A stretch of 44,528 nucleotides of DNA from Planctomycetota bacterium (GCA_003669555.1 QWOS01000040.1:1-44528); one strand, 5' to 3'. Counted from the first letter of the stretch, positions 1-9,180 are shown. The notes: generated from the letters alone by a model not told the origin. Made by a program: numbers and translations.

Positions 1-457
1 GGGCCACTAATTCATCCAGTGGCTTGGAGACCCACGCCACATCGATTTTTTGGCGCATCTGCAAAGCAAATGCCCGATCCTCGCTGGTGATGGTCCAACC
101 TGTGGACAAAGGCACCGCTACCAACCCCTCAGGCTTCAGCAAGCGCTCCAGGTGATCCAGTGCCTTACGCCTTCCCGTGGGAGCCGAGACTTTCAACGAG
201 TCGATATCTCCCACAACCTCCATCATTCCTCTTTTGTCAAAAGCGATACTCAAGCCCACTGATTCACCGATTGCAGCTACCACCATTTGCAAGGTGAGAT
301 CCCCCTGCAAATTGACTGTCACCAGGCGGTCCATTGGTTGAACAGCGACAAAGACCTTGTTTACCCTATCCTGCCCAGGCAAAACCCCAGCAGAGAGCAC
401 TGGAATGCTTATGAGGACTACAACAATCAACCTCGTCCATTTCTTCAATTGATTCAT
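1..457 (-). CDS. Secreted STN-like protein, C-terminus cut off by the window edge
   Basis: The frame opens with ATG at 457 and stays open to base 1, giving 152 codons with no stop, so only the N-terminal part is present. Residues 1 to about 28 form a signal peptide (basic MNQLKKWTR followed by a hydrophobic stretch ending near SAGVLPGQ). After it comes a segment of the type V-N-L-Q-G-D-L-T-L-Q-M-V-V-A-A-I-G-E followed by 'GLSIAFDKRG', which resembles the short secretin/TonB N-terminal (STN) fold. It lies 54 nt downstream of the hydrolase at 512-1513 on the same strand, so it is probably the last gene seen of the same run. The STN assignment is by pattern only. It could equally be another small secreted domain whose partner domain lies outside the window. 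Confidence 0.6.
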   Translation of the reverse strand, partial: MNQLKKWTRLIVVVLISIPVLSAGVLPGQDRVNKVFVAVQPMDRLVTVNLQGDLTLQMVVAAIGESVGLSIAFDKRGMMEVVGDIDSLKVSAPTGRRKALDHLERLLKPEGLVAVPLSTGWTITSEDRAFALQMRQKIDVAWVSKPLDELVA

Positions 458-511
458 GGGAATCCTCTCCCTTGTGAAAATATCCAGCACCTGCAACCTT
501 GCTGGTGCTTC

Positions 512-1513
512 TCATTCTTTGGTGGCCTGTCGACTTTTCGGGCAGGGTTTACACATGTGCGCGGCGATCCGGTTCAAGGCATCCGGCATAAAACGCACCG
601 CTCCATAATGGGTGCAGTCATACCAGACAATTTCAGGCTTGCCGGCAGTCTCCCATAATTTTTCAGTCATTTGCGGAAAAATAATCTCATCCTGCCTTCC
701 AGCCATAATCAGCACATCTCGACCGTCGAGCCTCTTGGCGTGAGTCAGAGGATCATAAGGAGCGAACAGGAAACGCGCCATGTCCTGAGTCCCCCCTACC
801 GCCTCAAATCCATCCACCACTTTTTTTGCTTGCGGATTTCTGTAGTAGGCATCCACAAATCCGCCCCCACCCAAGAGAATAACCACCTTGCGGTAGCGTA
901 CCTCCACCGCGCCAGTGAGAGCTGAGATCAGGCTTCCCAGACTGGTTCCAGAAATACCGATTCTGGTACTGTCAACCTCCTGTCTAGACCTTAACCACGC
1001 ATTGGCGACCCGAAGATCAAGAACCGCCTGCCTGATGGCAGGCAGGGTGATCGTCAGGTTGGGAGATAGCATTTTCACTTTGCTACCAGGTGGCTTCCGG
1101 GCTCCATAATAGGGCAATTGCACAAAAAGAGCAGCAACACCATTCCGCGCCAAATGATCTGACATCATCCGGGGAACGGTTCCATTACCAGCCAGAATAT
1201 CCAGCACCACCGTAGCAGGAAATGGCCCCTTTCCCTCCGGCAGATAATACTGCGCATGTACGATATTATTCTCTTGCAAAGAGGACTTCACCGGAGACGG
1301 AAATTGCAACGAATAGACCGTATAAATCCCTGCAACTGCATGCTTTCGCTGGACCGAGCAAGTGAACTGAGACGACTGCATCCGATAAATCGAAGGAATG
1401 GATTCCTCAGCCGGACCGGGCTCAAAGTGGAAAGTCGACTGGATGGGCGCAGGTTTAACATCCAGGGGTTCAAGCCAGGCCATAACCAAAAGGGTAGCAT
1501 TTAGCATAAGCAT
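512..1513 (-). CDS. Secreted alpha/beta hydrolase (esterase-like)
   Basis: The 333-residue product carries a classical alpha/beta hydrolase core. The nucleophile elbow is GTSLG with Ser191. A candidate acid lies in 'DVLIMAGRQDEIIFP' and a candidate base in 'YDCTHYGAVRF'. The hydrophobic N-terminus (MLMLNATLLVMAWLEPL) suggests export. I chose ATG 1513 because GGAG sits six bases upstream; an upstream GTG at 1558 in the same frame has no comparable site. The substrate cannot be told; related planctomycete proteins are often labelled acetyl xylan esterase or dienelactone hydrolase. It follows the 478-residue gene with 52 nt between them, suggesting one transcript. Family is secure, specificity is not. 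Confidence 0.8.
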   Translation of the reverse strand: MLMLNATLLVMAWLEPLDVKPAPIQSTFHFEPGPAEESIPSIYRMQSSQFTCSVQRKHAVAGIYTVYSLQFPSPVKSSLQENNIVHAQYYLPEGKGPFPATVVLDILAGNGTVPRMMSDHLARNGVAALFVQLPYYGARKPPGSKVKMLSPNLTITLPAIRQAVLDLRVANAWLRSRQEVDSTRIGISGTSLGSLISALTGAVEVRYRKVVILLGGGGFVDAYYRNPQAKKVVDGFEAVGGTQDMARFLFAPYDPLTHAKRLDGRDVLIMAGRQDEIIFPQMTEKLWETAGKPEIVWYDCTHYGAVRFMPDALNRIAAHMCKPCPKSRQATKE

Positions 1514-1565
1514 TCGAGTCTCCGGAAAAAAATACGCCTGCCACAGTGGGCAAGACACAGCCGGG

Positions 1566-3002
1566 TCATGTTGGCCTGGAGCACCCGAACAACCCTCGTT
1601 CCCTGATTATCGACGAGACCGCTTGAGGCACCATCGATTCCCAGGCCGGATTCTGCTTGGCAATAAGTTGCAGCACCTCGCGGGAATAAATATGGAGGTA
1701 CTCCTCCTTGAAATTATCAAGATGAATAATGCATCCACGACTCATGAGATACTTGAACAGGTTGCGAAGTTCATGGGCAACCTGAAAATTTTCCAGCGTG
1801 ACTTGATTGCCACTTTCCCGATCCATCCACGGGTAAACATAGAGCTTCAAATCCAGCTTGAAGAGGCGCCCAAATGATTCAAGAATCCCTCCATCCAGAT
1901 TTTGATAGTACTTGGGATCAAATAATTCTTTCAGGCTGGGCACCCCCATCACAAGAGCAACACTTCTGGAGGCGCATTGGCTGAGAAAAGCTGCCAAACG
2001 GTAGTATTCGAAATAATCACTGATCAGGGTGGTCATGCCGCATGCCGCCAAAATATCAGCCCGGGCCAGAAAATCGCTGTAATTGAGGGTGTTGGTCTCC
2101 TGTAGGTTGCGCATGGTCAGTTCAGTAACCGTGACAATATTCTGGTGCTCCTCCTCAGGAAGATAAGCCAACATCTTCTCTCGGGCGCAGTGCAGCATAT
2201 CGATGTTTACATGCGTCACGGGCCTGAAACTGCCGCGCTCCACCAGAATATTTTTTTTGTAAAAAACCTCGGAAGGCTGAAGAACCTTTCCCTTGGAATC
2301 GAACATGGCAGCTTTGCTCAAGCCGAGCTGAACCAGTTTCAGGCTCATCACGCGGTTATCAACCATCCGGAAACCGATCCCCGAGAAATCGATCATGTCA
2401 ATTTCGATGCGCAGGGTGCTCAGGCTGTCAAGTAATGACTCAACAAGGACTTCAGGTTCATGATGGTGATAAAAAGCCCCATACAGCAGGTTGACTCCGA
2501 CAATGCCGAGAGCTTCCTGCTGCAGCAGGTTCTCGGTGTCAAGCAGGCGGATATGGATAATGATCTCACTATCCTGGTCTCGCGGGTAGAGCTGGTAACG
2601 CACCCCCAGCCAGCCATGGCACTCGCGGCCACCACCCTTGAAACTTTTGGCAGATACTGTATCCGCAAAAGTAAAAAAAGCGGTCGAATCCCCTCTTTTA
2701 TCCATCAATCTGTCAATATTGAGTGCCTGCTCATGGCAGAGCATCGACTCTAGCCTGGGCCTGCAAACATAGCGCTCGCACGGCCCATAAATAGCGTCGG
2801 AAACAGTCATGTCATACGCCGACATGCTCTTGGCGATGGTGCCCGCCGCACCGCCGACACGGAAAAACCAACGGACCACCTCCTGGCCAGCACCAATCTC
2901 GGCAAATGTGCCGTAGCGTCGATGGTCGAGATTGATTCGCAGCGCTTTACTGTGGGTATCGGGTTTATCACGCACCACCCCAGCCCGTGCCATGTCGCTC
3001 AT
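1566..3002 (-). CDS. Highly conserved protein of unknown function (about 480 aa)
   Basis: I recognise the family by its very conserved opening 'RRYGTFAEIGAGQEVVRWFF' followed by 'GGAAGTIAKSMSAYDMTVSD', and by later blocks such as 'QQEALGIVGVNLLYGAFY', 'VERGSFRPVTHVNIDML' and 'DGGILESFGRLFK'. Proteins of this family occur in Bacteroidetes, Planctomycetes and relatives. They are often mislabelled as TonB-dependent receptor or nicotinate-nucleotide adenylyltransferase, but the sequence shows neither a beta-barrel nor a nucleotidyltransferase HxGH motif. No signal peptide or membrane segment is visible, so it is probably cytoplasmic. Length (478 aa) is typical. The ATG overlaps the stop codon of the upstream hydrolase by four bases (ATGA), which suggests translational coupling. 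Function is unknown. Confidence 0.85.
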   Translation of the reverse strand: MSDMARAGVVRDKPDTHSKALRINLDHRRYGTFAEIGAGQEVVRWFFRVGGAAGTIAKSMSAYDMTVSDAIYGPCERYVCRPRLESMLCHEQALNIDRLMDKRGDSTAFFTFADTVSAKSFKGGGRECHGWLGVRYQLYPRDQDSEIIIHIRLLDTENLLQQEALGIVGVNLLYGAFYHHHEPEVLVESLLDSLSTLRIEIDMIDFSGIGFRMVDNRVMSLKLVQLGLSKAAMFDSKGKVLQPSEVFYKKNILVERGSFRPVTHVNIDMLHCAREKMLAYLPEEEHQNIVTVTELTMRNLQETNTLNYSDFLARADILAACGMTTLISDYFEYYRLAAFLSQCASRSVALVMGVPSLKELFDPKYYQNLDGGILESFGRLFKLDLKLYVYPWMDRESGNQVTLENFQVAHELRNLFKYLMSRGCIIHLDNFKEEYLHIYSREVLQLIAKQNPAWESMVPQAVSSIIRERGLFGCSRPT

Positions 3003-4123
3003 TTCCCGCTCCCCGATTTTTTTTGCCCAAGATTCTGACCAATGAACGCATAAGATGCCTCGCGAGATTCCAACTGAAAATCATGGCCACCATCCGGGAC
3101 CAGCAGCTGAAGTTTCAAAGGGGCTCCGAGCAGATGATACACTGAACCCGCCCCAAAAACCGACTCCCTCACCCCATCGAGGTTGAAATTGTCATCCTGC
3201 GTAGGGGCGCTGATGAACATGCCTCGGGGCGAAATCGCAGCCAGGACTTCGGGAAAATCAAATGGCATTTTGGCCGGATTGGCCCCATAGATTGAGGCTA
3301 TTCGAGGCATATATCTTTGGGAGGTCCATCCTTTGAGATCGCCTCCCTTATATCGCAAGAACGAGGTGAACCCACAACTACTGACAACCACTTGCAATCG
3401 GGGATCAAAGGCGGCCGTGAACAGGGCATTGTGCCCTCCCAAAGAATGCCCGATTGCCCCCATGCGACTGGAATCGACCATAGGAAGTGATCCAAGCAGG
3501 TCCAACGCCCTGCTATTGTTCCAGATAGCCAGCATGGTCCCGGATTGCCAGGAAGGGTCGTCAAATTTGCAGGGATATTCACCAAAACTGGGGTAATCAG
3601 GCACCAGACAAACATATCCCAGGTCAGCCAGGTCATAGGCTTGACGCTTGCTCAACGATTCCCCCAACCCCACAGGCTCATCTTTGCCAATTCCGATTGT
3701 CTGATGGAGGCAAAGCAAGGCTGGCATGCGCTCGGAAGAGAGGCCTTTATCCGTTTTTTCCATGGGTATCAACAACCAGGCAGGTACGGTGCTTTTGGGG
3801 CTTACCTGAAAACTTATTTTCTGTCGGATATGCTTGGACACCAGGAGAGGCTCACCCAACTTGCGCATTGTCGGCGTGACACGCGCCACATCAGTGGGAA
3901 AAGGCCCCATAACTTCTTCCATTGCGGATAAAATACCCTTCCTGCGCTCCTCCCAATCAGCCGGCTGTTTTATTTTCACCAGCGTTCCATGGTGCCAAGT
4001 CATGAGAGGATCACGACGGAGCACAACCTGCTCAGCCATGGATTGGGCAAACAGGCTGTATCCCGGCAATGGATATGCCAGCCAACAAAGCATCAAAGCC
4101 TGGAACAGACGATAACTTGCCAT
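2999..4123 (-). CDS. Secreted alpha/beta hydrolase (acetyl xylan esterase/dienelactone hydrolase type)
   Basis: The 374-residue protein begins with a signal peptide (residues 1 to about 27, ending near YSLFAQS). The catalytic domain shows a nucleophile elbow GHSLGG with Ser227, a likely acid in 'SAPTQDDNFNLDG' and a likely histidine in 'VPDGGHDFQLE'. The segment 'PALLCLHQTIGIGKDEP' resembles the strand and oxyanion-hole region of large secreted esterases active on acylated polysaccharides. The ATG at 4123 is preceded by AGGA eight bases upstream. Its stop overlaps the next gene's start, so it leads a minus-strand operon. A promoter should lie between 4124 and about 4200, divergent from DAHP synthase. 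Substrate unknown. Confidence 0.82.
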   Translation of the reverse strand: MASYRLFQALMLCWLAYPLPGYSLFAQSMAEQVVLRRDPLMTWHHGTLVKIKQPADWEERRKGILSAMEEVMGPFPTDVARVTPTMRKLGEPLLVSKHIRQKISFQVSPKSTVPAWLLIPMEKTDKGLSSERMPALLCLHQTIGIGKDEPVGLGESLSKRQAYDLADLGYVCLVPDYPSFGEYPCKFDDPSWQSGTMLAIWNNSRALDLLGSLPMVDSSRMGAIGHSLGGHNALFTAAFDPRLQVVVSSCGFTSFLRYKGGDLKGWTSQRYMPRIASIYGANPAKMPFDFPEVLAAISPRGMFISAPTQDDNFNLDGVRESVFGAGSVYHLLGAPLKLQLLVPDGGHDFQLESREASYAFIGQNLGQKKSGSGK

Positions 4124-4208
4124 GCATATTTTCCTGCCTTGGCCACCAATACTACCCGATTATGGCAACTTGCGCCCGACTCACCTCTCCTTATTTGCTA
4201 GGTTGAAT

Positions 4209-4276
4209 GCTGGCTTCTGGCAATCGGATAGCTGGCTTTTGGCAATCGGGTGACAGAAAAACGGGTGACAGAAAAA
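4209..4276 (+). repeat. Two sets of short tandem repeats in the DAHP synthase leader
   Basis: GCTGGCTTYTGGCAATCGG occurs at 4209-4227 and again at 4231-4249 (22-bp period, one mismatch). It runs directly into a second set, CGGGTGACAGAAAAA at 4247-4261 and 4262-4276 (15-bp period, exact). The two sets share a CGG. They sit between the divergent hydrolase and DAHP synthase genes, 49 nt before the chosen ATG. They could be protein-binding direct repeats or simply replication-slippage products. Confidence 0.8.
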
Positions 4277-4324
4277 AATCCGGCGCGACACGAATACCGC
4301 CCCGCCTTCAGAGAGAACCGACTC

Positions 4325-5341
4325 ATGCTTGTGGTGATGCTTCAAAATGCCCTTGATCAGCAAATCAAAGCGGTGATATCCGCCATCACTTCCATGGGAC
4401 TCAATGCCCATCCCATGCCGGGAACCACGCGCACGGCCATTGGCATCACCGGCAACCTCACCGCTGTGAATCCACAGTTATTGGCATCCATGCCTGGCGT
4501 GCTGGAATTGGTCCGCGTCACCCGCCCCTACAAGCTTGCCAGTCGGGAAATGCATCCGGAAAACACTATTGTTCTCACCCCACAAACCCGCTTGGGTGGG
4601 AACACATTTACCCTGATAGCAGGCCCATGTTCTGTGGAAAGCGAAGATATCACTTTGCGGATCGCCGAGTTTCTGGTCAGTGAAGGGGTCCACCTGATGC
4701 GGGCCGGCGCATTCAAACCCAGAACCAGCCCGTATGCTTTCCAGGGTATGGGACGGGATGGCTTGCGCATTTTAAGCCATGTCCGACAGAAAACCGGCAT
4801 CGGCATTGTCACCGAATTAATGGATACCAATGAAGCCGATGCTGTTGAGGAAGCTGCCGACATCATTCAGATCGGCGCCCGTAATATGCAAAATTACGCC
4901 TTGCTTAAACGGGTAGGAATGATGAGTAAGCCCGTGCTCCTCAAACGCGGACTTGCCGCCACTTTGGAAGAATGGCTGATGGCCGCTGAATATGTGCTGG
5001 CCGGGGGCAACAGCCAGGTGATTCTCTGCGAACGCGGAGTACGCACATTCAACGACCATAGCCGGAATACCTTGGACCTATCGGTTATCCCGCCCCTTCA
5101 GGCCACTTCACATCTGCCAGTGCTGGTCGACCCCAGCCACGGCACTGGCAAGCGGGCTTATGTTCCACCCATGGCATTGGCGGGCCTGGCGGCTGGAGCG
5201 GACGGCCTTTTGGTAGAGGTACATCCGGATCCTGATCATGCGGCATCCGATGGAATGCAGACAATCGATTTCCCCACCTTTACCAAACTACGCAAAGCCC
5301 TTACGGATCTCAGTCCGTTTTTTGGGCGAAGTCTGGCTTGA
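4325..5341 (+). CDS. aroF: 3-deoxy-7-phosphoheptulonate (DAHP) synthase, type I-beta
   Basis: This enzyme condenses phosphoenolpyruvate and erythrose-4-phosphate, the first step of the shikimate pathway, in the cytoplasm. The catalytic barrel shows 'LIAGPCSVES' (about residue 97), 'FKPRTSPYAFQG', 'IQIGARNMQNYALLK', 'KPVLLKRG' and 'LVDPSHGTGKR', which carry the substrate- and metal-binding residues of the family. Residues 1 to about 70 ('MLVVMLQNALDQQIKAVISA') match the ferredoxin-like N-terminal domain of the I-beta subgroup, which can mediate allosteric control. I start at ATG 4325 because the family begins exactly here and a GAGAG lies upstream. The frame continues to a GTG at 4250, but that would place tandem repeats inside the protein. 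At 338 aa the length is normal. Confidence 0.93.
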   Translation: MLVVMLQNALDQQIKAVISAITSMGLNAHPMPGTTRTAIGITGNLTAVNPQLLASMPGVLELVRVTRPYKLASREMHPENTIVLTPQTRLGGNTFTLIAGPCSVESEDITLRIAEFLVSEGVHLMRAGAFKPRTSPYAFQGMGRDGLRILSHVRQKTGIGIVTELMDTNEADAVEEAADIIQIGARNMQNYALLKRVGMMSKPVLLKRGLAATLEEWLMAAEYVLAGGNSQVILCERGVRTFNDHSRNTLDLSVIPPLQATSHLPVLVDPSHGTGKRAYVPPMALAGLAAGADGLLVEVHPDPDHAASDGMQTIDFPTFTKLRKALTDLSPFFGRSLA

Positions 5342-5443
5342 ATCTCTGGCGTATTCAGGTCATACGATAATCATGCGCTTGACCTCTTACCGGTGGTCAG
5401 CGCATGATGTGCTTTCCTTTCACGGACGGAAGGGGTATTGCCC

Positions 5444-6838
5444 ATGGATGGGCCTCTCAGTCATCGCAACGATCTCGGTTTGGTTCTCGTGCCCCCCGTC
5501 AGTGGGACCGGCCAGATGCCTTTCCTCGACAAGTGGCACGAACAGCTTTGGAATGCATGGAGCCCACTACTGCGTAGTATTGGGACCGTAGTGGAATTGG
5601 ACCATCCTGAATCGAGTCTTCCCCACCATATTAACCGCCTGAAGCGTCAGGGAAAAAAGCCAGTTGTAGTACAATTTCGCCCACCCCACCAAGTATATCC
5701 CTGGCCGGAAGCTCCCTTGGTCATGGCATCTTTTTGGGACCAGGGGCAGGTTCCTCGCCGACCCTTGTTTCAGGATGTCCGCTGGAATTGGAGTCTCACC
5801 TTACCTTTTGTTCAGGGACTGCTTACTTCTTCGTCACTCACCCGCGATGCCTGGATACGGGGAGGGTTTTCCGGTGAATGCCTGATTATTCCTTTGTCCC
5901 CGGATACGGTTCCTGTTTCCCTGTCCGCCGAAAGGGATGGCTTTGTCGCCCATCGACTGCCGGTTGGGCCCTCAGAGCCCCCAGTTCCCATGGAAATTTG
6001 GCAAGAGGAACCCTTGGCTCCCCGAGGAGTTACGAGGCGTTCTTATTTTTGGGCACGGCGTACCTACCACCATCAAGTCAAGGAACGAATGCCAACCTGG
6101 CTTGACAAAAGTCTACTGGGAAGCTGGAAATGGGTCCGCAAGCAATTCCGGAAGCCTTCGCCCCCTTGCTGGATGCACCCTTCGCCCCTCGACAACCCGT
6201 CCTGTGTGGTAACCATGCGCTGGGACCCACTGATTGATCATGGGGCTGGTCTCAGGGTTTTGGCGGCCTGTGCCTGGGGTTTGGCAAAATTTGATGACAC
6301 GGCACTAGTGGTTCGGATGCCCAATGACGATGGGCGTTGGCAGGAAAGGCTCACCGCTCTGGCCCGACTCGCAGAGCGACTTCCTTCCTGGGCAGGCGCA
6401 CTTCTGGCCCAAGCCGATTCCCGGATGCCCAGCATCGGCGATTGCCTTCCGCGTTTGGACTGGGCCATCGCTTGGGAAACCAGCCTTGAGGCTGCGCAGT
6501 GGGTGGAGTCCATGCGACAGGCGGGCGTGGGAATCATCGGCACAGAGGCTGGTACTTTGGCCGACAGCGCCGCAGGTTTTCCAGGCCTGCTGGTTGATAG
6601 CACCATGCTGCCTTGCAGTTTCCCTGGCGTGAAAGACAAGGTTCTCGAATCCTTTCGGCCGCATCCTACAGTTGAATCCCTCAGCGCGAATGTCGCCTTG
6701 GCTGCTGCAACCACGCTGTCCGGCAAGGCACCGCTATTTGCTCCCCGAATCCAGACTCCCGAAGTCACCCGGGAACATTTGGGCCGGTTTTTGCAAAAGC
6801 TATACCACCGACATTCCGCAGGTCGATTGGCAGCATAG
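5444..6838 (+). CDS. Uncharacterised protein heading the glycosyltransferase cluster
   Basis: I do not recognise this 464-residue protein. It has no signal peptide and no clear membrane helix. The alternating hydrophobic strands and small turns (for example 'GLVLVPPVSGTGQ', 'KKPVVVQFRPP', 'GECLIIPLSPDT', 'VGIIGTEAGTL') look like a Rossmann-type, two-domain fold as in GT-B glycosyltransferases, but the EX7E motif of family GT4 is absent. ATG 5444 is preceded by AAGGGG with suitable spacing; an in-frame TTG lies two codons earlier. It is followed after 72 nt by two GT4 genes on the same strand, so a role in glycan assembly is plausible. This is inference from position. Confidence 0.6.
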   Translation: MDGPLSHRNDLGLVLVPPVSGTGQMPFLDKWHEQLWNAWSPLLRSIGTVVELDHPESSLPHHINRLKRQGKKPVVVQFRPPHQVYPWPEAPLVMASFWDQGQVPRRPLFQDVRWNWSLTLPFVQGLLTSSSLTRDAWIRGGFSGECLIIPLSPDTVPVSLSAERDGFVAHRLPVGPSEPPVPMEIWQEEPLAPRGVTRRSYFWARRTYHHQVKERMPTWLDKSLLGSWKWVRKQFRKPSPPCWMHPSPLDNPSCVVTMRWDPLIDHGAGLRVLAACAWGLAKFDDTALVVRMPNDDGRWQERLTALARLAERLPSWAGALLAQADSRMPSIGDCLPRLDWAIAWETSLEAAQWVESMRQAGVGIIGTEAGTLADSAAGFPGLLVDSTMLPCSFPGVKDKVLESFRPHPTVESLSANVALAAATTLSGKAPLFAPRIQTPEVTREHLGRFLQKLYHRHSAGRLAA

Positions 6839-6910
6839 GATGATCACGGCCACTTCCAGACCGTTTCAAGGAACGCGAATCCCGTCCGGTGCGGGCAGGA
6901 TGGCCATGTC

Positions 6911-8020
6911 ATGACGACATCGCCCATCTTGCACATCGACGCCACCTCGCTCGCTCAGGTGAATCTCACCGGGTTGGGACGCTGTATCGCCAGGATTATT
7001 GGGCAGATTGCCAAACAGCGCCCAGTGATCCTCTTCAGTATGGCCCAGAGGGAAAATCTTGTCCGGATGGGACACAGGGCCGAGTTGTACCACGGACAAG
7101 CGCTGCCACTTGGACCAGAAAACCTTCCCGATATGACCCAGGATATTTGCTCCTGGCGAGATCAGGTTTTCGCCTTGCCCACAACCCGCTTCAACCAGCA
7201 TTTGGCAAGTATCAGTGGGGGAATTTATACATTTCATCGCTCGGTCAAGCGGCGTTTCGCCCGTGAGGTTTCTCTTTACTATGATCTGACAGGTTGCATT
7301 GTGCCCGCAACGCATCAGGCCCGAATCCGCCAAAACTCCTTGGACCTCGTCGCGCGTATGGCACCCCTTGACGACCATGCCGTTGCTATTTCTCAAAATA
7401 CCCGACGCGACCTCCTCTGGCTGTGCGGCCTCCCGCCAGATCGGGTTTCGTGGACACATCTTGGGCCCAGTCAGTGCGTTAGCCATCATGCGTCAACCCA
7501 ACCGGTTGAGCGCGACCCCAATCTGTTTTTAGCAGTTTCCACACTCGAGCCACGAAAAAATCCCGAAAACTTGTTGCGATGGTTTCTCAATAGCCCACAT
7601 TTGCCACCTGACGCCCGGCTGATCTGGGCAGGCCCTTCCGGCTGGCTGGTTGACAAGGACAGGTTGCCACGGAGAAACAACAACCGCCTGGTCACTTTTG
7701 CAGGCATGGTGAGCGATGCCAAAATTTGTGAACTTTACCGCCAGGCACGCTGTCTTGTTTATATTTCGCTATACGAAGGGTTCGGCTTCCCGGTCCTCGA
7801 CGCACTACTCCACGGCACTCAGGTTATCTGCTCCGGCAACAGTTCCTTGCTTGAATTCACAGGCCCTGGATTGCATCTTTGTGATCCCCTTGACACAGCT
7901 TCGATCGATGAGGCCTGGCGGGAGTGCCGGGATGAACCACCCGGATGGAACCGGGATGACCTGAAGCTGTCCTGCACTTGGGAAAATGTTGCCAGCCATC
8001 TGGAACGGTTTGCAGCCTGA
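6911..8020 (+). CDS. Glycosyltransferase family 4, copy A of a tandem pair
   Basis: The 369-residue protein is a GT-B fold enzyme of family GT4, which transfers a sugar from a nucleotide donor. Its N-terminal acceptor half opens with 'ILHIDATSLAQVNLTGLGRC'. The donor half shows 'LFLAVSTLEPRKNPENLL', 'ARLIWAGPSGWL', 'VTFAGMVSDAKICELYRQA' and 'YISLYEGFGFPVLDALLHG'. In the last block the usual E-x7-E pair has Asp instead of the second Glu (near residue 297). No membrane segment is visible, so it should act in the cytoplasm. The next gene is a close copy whose ATG overlaps this stop (TGATG). Donor and acceptor cannot be deduced. Confidence 0.85.
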   Translation: MTTSPILHIDATSLAQVNLTGLGRCIARIIGQIAKQRPVILFSMAQRENLVRMGHRAELYHGQALPLGPENLPDMTQDICSWRDQVFALPTTRFNQHLASISGGIYTFHRSVKRRFAREVSLYYDLTGCIVPATHQARIRQNSLDLVARMAPLDDHAVAISQNTRRDLLWLCGLPPDRVSWTHLGPSQCVSHHASTQPVERDPNLFLAVSTLEPRKNPENLLRWFLNSPHLPPDARLIWAGPSGWLVDKDRLPRRNNNRLVTFAGMVSDAKICELYRQARCLVYISLYEGFGFPVLDALLHGTQVICSGNSSLLEFTGPGLHLCDPLDTASIDEAWRECRDEPPGWNRDDLKLSCTWENVASHLERFAA

Positions 8021-9144
8021 TGCATACGGAGCCCGTTTTGACAATACCCATACTGCATGTGGATGCCACCTCACTATCTCAGGTTAAGTTGACTGGAGTT
8101 GGCCGTTGCGTGGCCCGCATCATTGAAAGCCTGGCACGACGGCAGAAGGTTGCTTTATTCAGCATGGCCCGTCAGGAAGACTTACGGGTAATGCGCCAAA
8201 GCGAGCGTCTGCACCAAGGCCTCGTCATCCATCTCGGCCCGGACAACCTCCCCACCGCGGGGCAGGACATGAACGCCTGGCGTGATCAAGTCCTCGCTTT
8301 ACCAACTTCCCCCTTCGACAACGCCTGCGCCGCCATGAGCGGGGCTGTTTATACCTTTCGCCGTTCGCGCCAGAAGCGTTTTGCCCGCGAGGTATCGGTT
8401 TATTACGATTTGACTGCCTTCCTTACGCCAACCACCCACAAAGCCCAGACACGAAATGATTTCTTCGAATTGGCCACCCTTATGGCTCCGCATGATGACC
8501 ATGCCCTGGCCATTTCGCGCTGCACAATGCGAGACCTCATCTGGCTGTGTGGCCTAACCCCTGAAAAGGTCTCCTGGGCTCACCTTGGGCCTAGTCAATG
8601 CGTCCACCAACACGCTTCGTCCCAAATCATCGACCGTGACCCCGACCTCTTTTTGGCTGTCTCGACATTGGAGCCAAGAAAAAATCCGGAAACCCTTCTG
8701 GGCTGGTTCCTCACCAGTGCGCATTTACCTCCCAAGGCCAGACTTATCTGGGCTGGTCCAACCGGCTGGCTCCTCGACCAAAAGAAATTGCCGCAGGGTA
8801 ATAATTCTCGCACCATCACATTCGCTGGAATGGTGAGCGATGCCAGGCTTTGCGAACTCTACCGGCAGGCTAACTGCCTCGTGTATATATCGCTTTACGA
8901 AGGTTTTGGATTCCCGGTACTTGATGCGTTACTGCATGGCACACCGGTCATCTGCTCTGGCAATAGCTCCTTGCTTGAGTTCGCCGGACCAGGTACCCAT
9001 CTCTGCGACCCCCTTGATCCCCATTCCATCGACGAAGCCTGGTTAGCCTGCCGTGATGAGGCACCTGGGTGGAATCGGGATGATCTTCGGCAATCTTGCA
9101 CCTGGGAAAATATCGCCGCCAAACTGGAACGGTTGGCGGCTTGA
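8020..9144 (+). CDS. Glycosyltransferase family 4, copy B of a tandem pair
   Basis: The product (374 aa) aligns end to end with the preceding gene, well over half identical by eye, including 'PILHVDATSLSQVKLTGVGR', 'LFLAVSTLEPRKNPE' and 'SLYEGFGFPVLDALLHG'. The second acidic residue of E-x7-E is again Asp. I start at ATG 8020, whose A is the last base of the upstream TGA (TGATG), a typical coupled start. An in-frame ATG at 7978 would run 43 bases into the upstream gene. The pair arose by tandem duplication. Differences are spread across the acceptor half, compatible with different acceptors, but this is inference. Confidence 0.85.
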   Translation: MHTEPVLTIPILHVDATSLSQVKLTGVGRCVARIIESLARRQKVALFSMARQEDLRVMRQSERLHQGLVIHLGPDNLPTAGQDMNAWRDQVLALPTSPFDNACAAMSGAVYTFRRSRQKRFAREVSVYYDLTAFLTPTTHKAQTRNDFFELATLMAPHDDHALAISRCTMRDLIWLCGLTPEKVSWAHLGPSQCVHQHASSQIIDRDPDLFLAVSTLEPRKNPETLLGWFLTSAHLPPKARLIWAGPTGWLLDQKKLPQGNNSRTITFAGMVSDARLCELYRQANCLVYISLYEGFGFPVLDALLHGTPVICSGNSSLLEFAGPGTHLCDPLDPHSIDEAWLACRDEAPGWNRDDLRQSCTWENIAAKLERLAA

Positions 9145-9180
9145 ATCTGTAGGTAGGCTGATTAATTTTTGGAGGCATGG

